64,000 nucleotides of DNA from Plazaster borealis (Eukaryota > Echinodermata > Asteroidea > Forcipulatida > Labidiasteridae), in assembly GCA_021014325.1 (NCBI GenBank), contig CM037463.1:23224026-23288025 (forward strand). The letters run 5' to 3'. Below are positions 56,141 to 64,000 of this stretch, one piece after another; position 1 is the first letter of the stretch, and every line of letters starts with the position of its first letter. The notes below the pieces were generated by a model. It saw only the letters and a program-made list of their open reading frames with translations, was not told where the DNA came from and made no database searches. Both the position numbers and the translations under genes were made by a program.

Positions 56141-59100
56141 ACTTACATTTCAGCGGTATATATAAACGTTCTGACACTTTTGTGTTACACCCACTGTACT
56201 CAAACTCATAGGGCAAAATATTGGCTAAATATTCACTCTCTTTGAATCAATATAAGGTACGGTGACCACACACTTCAGAAACAATGTGACATCAGTTCTG
56301 GCTCATATAATGTTGTTTTTGATTTCAAGTTGATACTGATTCCAAATTTCCAAAGTCACCATTAGTCACTGTGTTGATCACTTTGCTAAAATTGAAATGT
56401 TAAACCTATAACGTGGTTATTCAACGTCTTACCATGTATTACGAACCTGATAACATAAGCCTGTAATGTGTGTCCTGAATTAAGAGGTCACAAAATTCAT
56501 CAAACCCCAAAACGTAATTGAGGTGGACAATACAAAACTGAATCCGCTTTATACATTGAAGTCCTACATTACAATCATAACCTCATTGGTAAAGTCATCA
56601 CCCCACCGCAATTCAGTGAAGTCGCTCATGTAGAAGTCAACGGCAGCTAGTTGACACAGGGGCCGCCCGACTTGTCAGCTCCGCTTAGCTACTCCGTAGA
56701 AAGAAAAGTTAAGTCGTGTTTGGGCCAACGACCTGCAGTCAAAGGCTCCTGTGGACGCTGTTCCTACCACCAGATAAAGATCGCCACTAGACCATGAACG
56801 ACTTCCCTCAGAGAAAGTTTTAGCCCCACCCCCTTCGTGGCAACAATGACATAGCGAGCGGCAACCTTGCGACTTTTCGTTTGGTAACTTTTGTCTCAGA
56901 AACTTTGTTATTCTGGAAAATGTAGCCTTGAGCATTGTTGGGTAGCTCTATGGTCCTTTCGACTCCGTAGGTAACTATGCCAAGTCTTATAAACGGAATA
57001 AACCCTACATGGATCAAGGGCATGAATGAGATTTGTATGCGATTTAACACGATATTGTAGAAATCTGAGGAATATAAAGGCTAACTAGCAACATTAATAG
57101 GCCATACATTCGGAATTTGAATGCCTTGAAACATATAAGCCTATTCCTTTGATAGAAATAGCTTAATTTTGATTCTGTAATCACTTCAGTCGCCAGTGAA
57201 CTGCACTCATTTGACTGGTCGTTGGTTTGAATCCATGCAGTGTCGCATAGTGTGCCAAGTTATCCATTTGGAATGGAAGACGAGCTCGTCAAGAAAAACA
57301 ACATTCTCAATTCGCAAGAACTGCCATTAAGACAGATTTGTACGTCTGAAAGTGGGAATTTGAACATCCGGGTTATAGATGCATGGAAGAAGCTTCTTGT
57401 TTTTCTCCCTTTTTTCAGTTTTACTTGACGAACTATTTATACATTATTGTACGTCTGTTTATTTGTTTGTTTCCTTTTTAAATGGTTTTGGGTTTCTGCG
57501 TTTGTTTGTTTGCGGGGGGTTTCGGGGGGGGGTAAACTCCATGCATTGGCTTACAGATATTGACGCCGTTTATTAAGGACATTCCGCTTTGAATGTTGCA
57601 TGTACATTTCCCGATGTCGACATAACAATCCCAAGCCCCCCCCCCCCACCGCCACACACACCCCTCTGTCACCACGCTCATTAGGTTCGCTACCACTGCC
57701 TGTAAATAATACACTTGCCCCACACAGTCCAAATTCTTATATTCATTGTCTCCAGCTACAAGGCTACCTGCTTGTGCACGGATTCTTACAAGATGACAAA
57801 TAATAGGAAGATAACGTCTTCACTGCCAAAGATGTCATCTCCTCCGATCTCAGCCCGGGTGAAGATTTATGGCTTGTCTCATCAGCTATAAATCGTCTGC
57901 GAAGAAACGTTTACGGCGCACCGGGAGAGCGATTTACGTCGGAGGGTGTCTGCAGCCTAACAGCTCGGTATTAAATCGTCATTCTGACAGAGGAGAAAGA
58001 CGCTACAAGCTGAAACTCCCCAAGAGATGATTTACATTTATGTCATGATTACCTTTTTTTTCTTTCTTTAAAAGTGACCAAGGACGATGCCTCATTTGGC
58101 GCCATTTCTGAGGTGAGCGCACCATGTGGACGGTTGATGGACAATTGATTGAACATCCATTTCACGGATAACTGGACATTCCAAGAACTGGATTTTGGTC
58201 ATTATAGTTCCTACGTGTTTCTCCTGTAAATTTGATCGTGTTATTATCAAAATCTACTCGCAGCGTTTGATGTTTATCTCACCGTGCATTAGTAACTCTA
58301 GGTAACAGTTTGGTTACAAAAAATTATTTTCGATCATTTTTTTCATCCGTGTTTGTGAAAAAAAAACATTCTATGGGCCTCATATAGTGAATTCATTTTC
58401 TTAGTGTATATGACAGTGTTGATTGCTCTTCCAGTGCAAGAACAAAACTTCAAAATACTGGTGCAAAAAAACATTAATAAACACTTCACCCGTCTGCATT
58501 CGATATACCCGCTAAAAACTCGCCTCTTATAAACATATTTTGCCGATGGGATACTCAACCTATCAACGTTGGCTTCACAGCAATATGTTACGGCTAGGAA
58601 TCGCTTTTTTTTTAAACAACTATTTATGAGCTATATTTATATTCATCTTTTTGTATTAATATTAATAAATAATAATTAGAAACGAAATTGGTCTATCTAT
58701 TTGTGGGAACAATACAATCCTCTCCCGTTTCAATTAACGACAACACCGAGAGATAAATCACCTACCGTGAGAAACAATTATAATATTCAATTAAAAATAG
58801 ACATTCATTGCTAAACCATAATCATTGTCAAGTTTGAAATTTACCACTTGTAGTTTATCGGATACAATGAAAGGGTATACAGTGCAGATAAAGATATAGA
58901 CCTATTCTTGATTTATTTCTTTTCGAAAATGTGTTCTTTTGACTCCTTTTTGTGGCCTTTTTTTGTTTGCCTCACATGATAATAAAACCTGCCTATTTTC
59001 AACACTAACCTTCGGTACAAATACTACGCTCGCAACCCTTTGTAGCTCAGGTATAAAGTAGGTTTAAGGTACAAATTGTAGCGCCAAAATTTACAATCGA

Positions 59101-60225
59101 ATTTAGCTTTTTACAAAACATCATTACCTTCAACATTATTTATTCCTAAATGAAGGCAAAGTCCTCCATCAAATTAGTTTCATAATGAACAACATTGCAG
59201 CAAGGACATACTTAAACTCAGTAGATCAGTATATGGAATGTGTAAATTTAAACTTCCTGTTAAAAAAACACACATACAATGTGCCGTTGTAAGCACTTTT
59301 ATCTAGACCGGTAGCGTATGGCCACACGTATTTTATGCTACTGTGTTTGATGCTCGCTGAGCTGATATCTCATACGTTGCAGCCTCGGGACACTGCACAG
59401 AGATAGTCGACAAGATACGACAATTACAAACTACATTGGTACTATTGTGTAATCTAGACTATAGGCCTACATGAATCAGTCTGACGGTCCTGACAGATAT
59501 GCAATTTACAGCCTGCACCCAGGCGGCGGGAACCATACAGCGTCAAATGGTGTTGCCGCTTTCCCGTACACGATGTAATTTGAAAATTGCCCGTGTCCAA
59601 GGTAATTACAGTCAAATTATAGAAAGGTGTCTCGCGTGATCACGTGTGATCTGGACCTGAATACACGCGAACGTGAGCTGGTTGCGTCCAGACAGGAATG
59701 AGTGCAAGATTTGCCGATTTCTTCATAAATTATTAGTTTGTACCATTGCTTTATTTTCTTGTAGGCCTATAGTGATTGATTAGAGATGCACACCCACACT
59801 ACGTAGCGTGCAATCACTAGTGATAGAAATTATACATCACAGGAAAGAGGCGTTTCATGAACGGAATATACGATGAGTTTGAAGTCATTTATAAGAAGCC
59901 AGGTTGTATCAATAAAAATATACTCACAAAAGGCGGTAACGTAATCTAAGAATCATGAAAAATGGCACACCTATAAGATCCAATAATAAGGGAATTCTAA
60001 AGGCAATGTGAAGTTGATTACTGGGTATGGTATTTTAGCTTAAGTTGCTACATCATCAACTGGGAATCGTCTCTGATTTTGTTTTTTCCTATTTTGAGAA
60101 TTTCTGACGAAAAAAACTTGTTTTTGTGAAGGCTTTGTTTAAAAAGTTTTAGTCGTTTTTGTTTTATGATGAGTCTATAAATTCGTTATTTCTTAGGATA
60201 GCTATTGGAGTAGGTTATATTATAA
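56141..60225. other. Mostly single-copy non-coding DNA
   Basis: No recognised gene or transposon. A T/G-rich tract lies at 57465-57530. A GC-richer stretch at 57800-58090 and another at 59300-59700 look like possible regulatory DNA: the first has TTTATGGC and ATAAATCG, the second GGTAATTACAG, CACGTG and TGATCACG. Confidence 0.4.
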
Positions 60226-60372
60226 ATAGTATTATTTATTCGGCAAATCAAAAAGAACAATAACAAATACAACATGCAAAAACATAACAATACAATACAA
60301 ACAAGACAAGAACATACCATTTCAATTTGAAGAAAGGTAAGAAATTTGAACTAACATGTATCGCCTGTATAA
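60226..60372 (-). repeat. Probable retroelement 3' end, A-rich
   Basis: TTATTTATTCGGCAAATCAA followed by AAC/ACA-rich sequence, like 13040. Borders unknown. Confidence 0.35.
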
Positions 60373-60439
60373 ATACCAAGATGCAAAAAGACAAAACATT
60401 GGACTTTGTTTAATAGTTTATCTGATTATCTAAGCTAAT

Positions 60440-60591
60440 CTTGCTGCCACCATCTTGGTCATGTTTCTTGTACCAAATACTAGCAATAAATAATAATAAA
60501 CACTGTTCAAAAAGGAACCAGAATATTTCTCCTTCCAGCCTCGGTTTGGTGACATTGATTTGAATGGGAGAAAACCAAGATAAAGGTCTAT
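60440..60591. mobile_element. MITE of the 1311 type, copy 2
   Basis: TGCTGCCACCATCTTGGTCA and GGAACCAGAATATTTCTCCT, then TTGAATGGGAGAAAACCAAG and AAAGGTCTATA. The same elements appear in reverse order at 1311-1490. The left end is diverged. Confidence 0.65.
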
Positions 60592-62591
60592 AATGGTCCG
60601 TTTGCGATGCTGACAAATTTCAGCTCACCGTCACGAATCTAGTCAGTTTGAGCTACTGGATTACCCCCACTGTGGTTTCATTTGAAATCAATCAACAATG
60701 TCAGCGAGAGGATGAAGAGTACGGTAGCCGTAGAATCCTCTAGCTTTAGCTCCAGGAGCATTACCATCCAGCATGCAAATCATACTTTCATCAGCCGTAC
60801 ACAATTTACTCACTGGCCGACTTGCCAGTTCCCTTTCATCCCCAAACAAAATGGATAGCCATAAAAGAAAAAAGTGTGTCCTAGATTTGCCCACGATTAC
60901 AACAAAGTGTAATTGTTCTCGGTGTATGATGTGCGGCCCTCTTCGCAGCACGGGTCATCAAGAGAGAAAAGACGGGGGACACTGATGAGTAATCGACGGG
61001 TCTAACGGTTCCTTCTCTCGGGGATTCAACTCCGTCACTCGATGTTAAGAAGTTCTCATTGGGTTAATATGATATTTTCTGGGGTTCTTAATAATGTAGT
61101 GAGTCGTGCATTCAGCACTATGGTGACACTGATGGTGACTGCATACCGTACACCGTGTACACAACACTCGACTGTACAGAGAGCCGCGCGCGGTGTGTCC
61201 GCATGGACCATACGGACGTGACAGAATTACTACTGATTGAATGTGGAGGGGGTGAAAACAGGCCAATGAATTCGGATTTGTGCACCTCAAGAAAGAATTG
61301 CTTATAGATGTTTATTTGAAAGTGTAATTGAGCTACCGAGAAAAAATCGTCAAATTGCTGGAGACTGAGTGATGTTTGAAGCTTTGCATGGTGTGGAAAA
61401 TAACAAATCGTATTACTAGTAGACTTGCGGGTACAACCAAGTGTAAATCTCTTTTGTGCGGAATGCGGGCTCTTTTCACCGGCTAATTTCAAAGCTAACA
61501 TTCCTCCTAGAAGAGATTTCCGCAAATTTACTACTTGATGGAGAATAGCATCAATGAATCAACCATATCAAACACAAACCATCCGTTTCTCCTCAATGTG
61601 TAGCATTATTAAAAAGGAAGCCGAGTATACACCACCGGCAAAATCAAAAAAGTGGTCAGCTAAACATCTTCATCGAGTTTAAAGATAAGAAATATAGTTC
61701 TCTAGTCCCAGTCAAGATTTAGTATATCCTAGGGAACAACTTCTCATGAAATTCACAACACAAAATAAGGACTTGCTTGATTATATATAGGCCTACTTGG
61801 GCTTGAAATGCCCGAATCTTCCCGAAAAATTGTTGACGACAAAAATTGTTAACACTCTATTACAGTACAGTTTTTGAAAAAACGTACTCATCAATATGTG
61901 ACCAATGTTTTATTCGATGATTCTATTTTAACCGTACATGCAGTGGTAGCGCTGTGTCCTTATAAATGGCTAAACGCAAATGTAAACCAAGCCTTGTATA
62001 TAAATGTTGGAATACCACAAAAACATTTGATTTATTTTCGGGGGTTTTTCCCCTTTCAATGTAGAAGTGAATTAACCCAAACCTCCACTCACTAACTTGT
62101 TAATTGTATTAGTCGATATTAAAGCATGACAAGTAACTGATGATACAATAAGGTCGTACCACAATCAGCGACTGTGGTGTTTGATAAAGGACGTCTATGT
62201 CGTAGGAGGTCCTGTATTCGGGGTGCCCCTCATAATCAAGGCATAAGTTTCACGTCACTGCGCGTGATGTAAACAACCCCTAGAGACGAAGTAACATTTT
62301 CTACTTGCCAAACATCGAGTCTCCTCTCCCTTGACCTAAACTTGGAGACAGGTAACCTTCCACCGTTAAGTTCTACTTGAAATATCAATTCAAAGAAAAA
62401 GCTATGGTAGGCCTACCCCGAAAACCGGGGACGGAGGATATACTTTAACGCATGATGACGATGCGATCCAGCTGTAGCTGTAGCCGCCAATTCGAACATG
62501 GCCTTAAATTATCACTCACAGGGCATGGTATGCCGTCATTGGGGAGGGTAATAATACTCTCATTCATTTGAAACTAATCACTTTATCTAAA
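60592..62591. other. Mostly single-copy non-coding DNA
   Basis: No recognised gene. A diverged family-G copy lies at 61373-61490 and a GCTGTAGCTGTAGCC phrase at 62470 resembles the repeat near 18960. Confidence 0.4.
61373..61490 (-). repeat. Family-G dispersed repeat, diverged copy 3
   Basis: The minus strand has CAAAAGAGATTTACACTTGG, TTGTACCCGCAAG and CACCATGCAAAGCTTCAAAC, in the order found in copies 1 and 2. Confidence 0.5.
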
Positions 62592-62937
62592 ATTAATATT
62601 ATACATTTCTGGTAATGAAACCAAGGATGCCTCATAAGTGAACTTAATCACTGCAGCTCACAAGCCTGAAGAAACCTGTAAACAAGGGTGCTTGCTATAT
62701 GTGAACCAGAAACATGTTAACCCCTACTCTTCCACGATAAGTGTTCTGTGTTCTTTTACGTGCACTACCAATCCTAATACACGGGACCTGCAGCTTAAAA
62801 TCCAATCCGAAGGACAAAGCAAATACGGTAATGTATCTTGCTCAAGGATTGGTGTCACGACCGGGACTCGAACCCACACTCCGCTGACACTCTGTTGATC
62901 AGAAACACCAGTGAACCGCTCGGCCATGACATGTCAC
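62592..62937 (-). mobile_element. tRNA-headed SINE (GGTTTCATTACCAGAAAT tail type)
   Basis: The minus strand starts ACATGTCATGGCCGAGCGGT, then a B-box GTGTGGGTTCGAGTCCCGGT. The end reads GGCATCCTTGGTTTCATTAC. Between head and B-box it carries a short duplication (GTGTCAGCGGAGTGTGG). Confidence 0.8.
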
Positions 62938-64000
62938 ATACCATAATTGGACATCTAACCATTAGTACTACAAAGGAACCATTCACGAATGAAAACTGAG
63001 AAAGTAGAATTAGCTGCTAGTTGCAAACTGATTACCAACCAAAGTAGTTAATGACTTCTTTATCGAATGAAAATTGCCAGACTTTTGATCTCATCAGGCA
63101 TTTTCAACCATTTACGTTTCTTTGCCCATTTCGTAAAAGTCTAATTAAGTTGTTGTCAATCATGATAAATAACTATCCATTTTGGTTACCCATACACCGA
63201 TGTTTGAACAGCCCACTCTGTGCTTTTGAGTCATTTTGGGGAAAATGCACAAACAACCTTGGTATGATTTGAACCACATTCTAGAGCTGATGTCTCAACC
63301 AATGTACAGACGAAGGCGGGATACGTCAACAGTTATTTCAGTAATTTCAGCACCAAAGTATAACGCGCTGCTTTTAAAAATTTGCAACAAGATGTTTTTC
63401 GTTTCTATTTTTAATCAATTTCTTTATATTCACTGTACTGCGGCACTTGGAATTTTACGGAGAACAGTTTGAAACCAGTTATTAGCAATAAGTGATGAAT
63501 GAACAATGGATTCCTACAGACAATGGTACGTCAAATAGAGAGGGTTTGGGAAATTAGTGTCAATTTTGAACTTAAATAACTGTGTTTGATTTGCAGTATT
63601 AGCTGTAGTTAGAAGCACAGGCAGACGGTATGTGATACACTATACACGGTTTTAGCACCAAGCAGGGCGGCCCAGGCCCATTCTCTCTAACCAGAGATCT
63701 CTTACACAGCTCCGGGCTCACAACGACTGGGTGACGGCAGTAGCACTTTCTGATTGGCGATACCGTACCGTATCGGTTTCGGTGTCTATTGCAACCCAGC
63801 ACAATAGTTCTTTTCAAGTCTTTTCTTCGGCCGTACAAACAATATTCTGGGCACAATAAGGAGAGCTCATGTACTGGTTTCACCAAACCAGGCCTCTTTT
63901 TTTTAAAGGGATACACAACTCCCGCACAGCTCTCCCGAGTCTGGGTAGATAGCTGGGGTAGAAACTTCAACAAAAGACCTTACCACCGTGGATCAATATT
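62938..64000. other. Non-coding or unassigned
   Basis: No recognised gene. A 124-codon minus-strand frame (63599-63973) with several cysteines has no family match or clear splice sites. Confidence 0.4.

Noticed and set aside
60688..60985. Overlapping frames on both strands
   Set aside because: Both short, neither recognised.
63599..63973. 124-residue minus-strand frame with cysteines
   Set aside because: No recognisable domain or splice borders; kept only as unassigned DNA.

Overview
The window is nuclear DNA from an invertebrate animal. Two spliced animal genes are recognisable, and the rest is AT-rich non-coding DNA full of MITEs, tRNA-headed SINEs, LINE fragments and minisatellites. The repeat style suggests an invertebrate deuterostome, with an echinoderm as my best guess. 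That placement is an inference from general familiarity with such repeats and rests on no database hit.

Genes (1-18.8 kb). On the minus strand, the first two coding exons of pyruvate kinase (1528-1708 and 208-299) run off the left edge. On the plus strand, a STARD3/MLN64-type gene spans about 3.5-18.8 kb. Eleven exons join with correct phase and GT-AG borders into about 548 residues: a four-helix MENTAL membrane domain, a linker with a phospho-FFAT-like motif, and a C-terminal START lipid-binding domain. A six-base ATG-GCT exon at 3532-3537 is the best candidate for the start. The two genes would then be head to head around a compact region at about 2.8-3.5 kb. One is a glycolytic enzyme and the other an endosome-ER sterol tether, so adjacency gives no functional link.

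18.8-41.2 kb. I recognise no gene. The stretch holds TTAA-bordered MITEs, older inverted-repeat elements that they interrupt, an 81-bp array (25.2-25.9 kb), a TTTG tract (27.5-27.7 kb), a 44-bp array (31.1-32.4 kb) and a few motif clusters that might be regulatory.

41.2-48.6 kb. A 7.3-kb array of about 210 copies of a 35-bp C-rich unit, with higher-order blocks of about 908 and 488 bp. It is open in all three forward frames because the unit has no stop and its length is not a multiple of three. The huge ORFs are therefore not evidence of a gene.

48.6-64 kb. More nested transposons, a 22-bp array (52.7-54.4 kb), an AACCAG-rich minisatellite (55.9-56.1 kb) and mostly single-copy non-coding DNA.

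I found no new multi-gene system. The most interesting points are the phospho-FFAT-like motif and an Asp-to-Asn change in the sterol pocket of the STARD3-like protein, MITEs sitting 6-21 bp downstream of three of its splice donors, the layered order of nested elements, and the higher-order structure and strand asymmetry of the 35-bp satellite.
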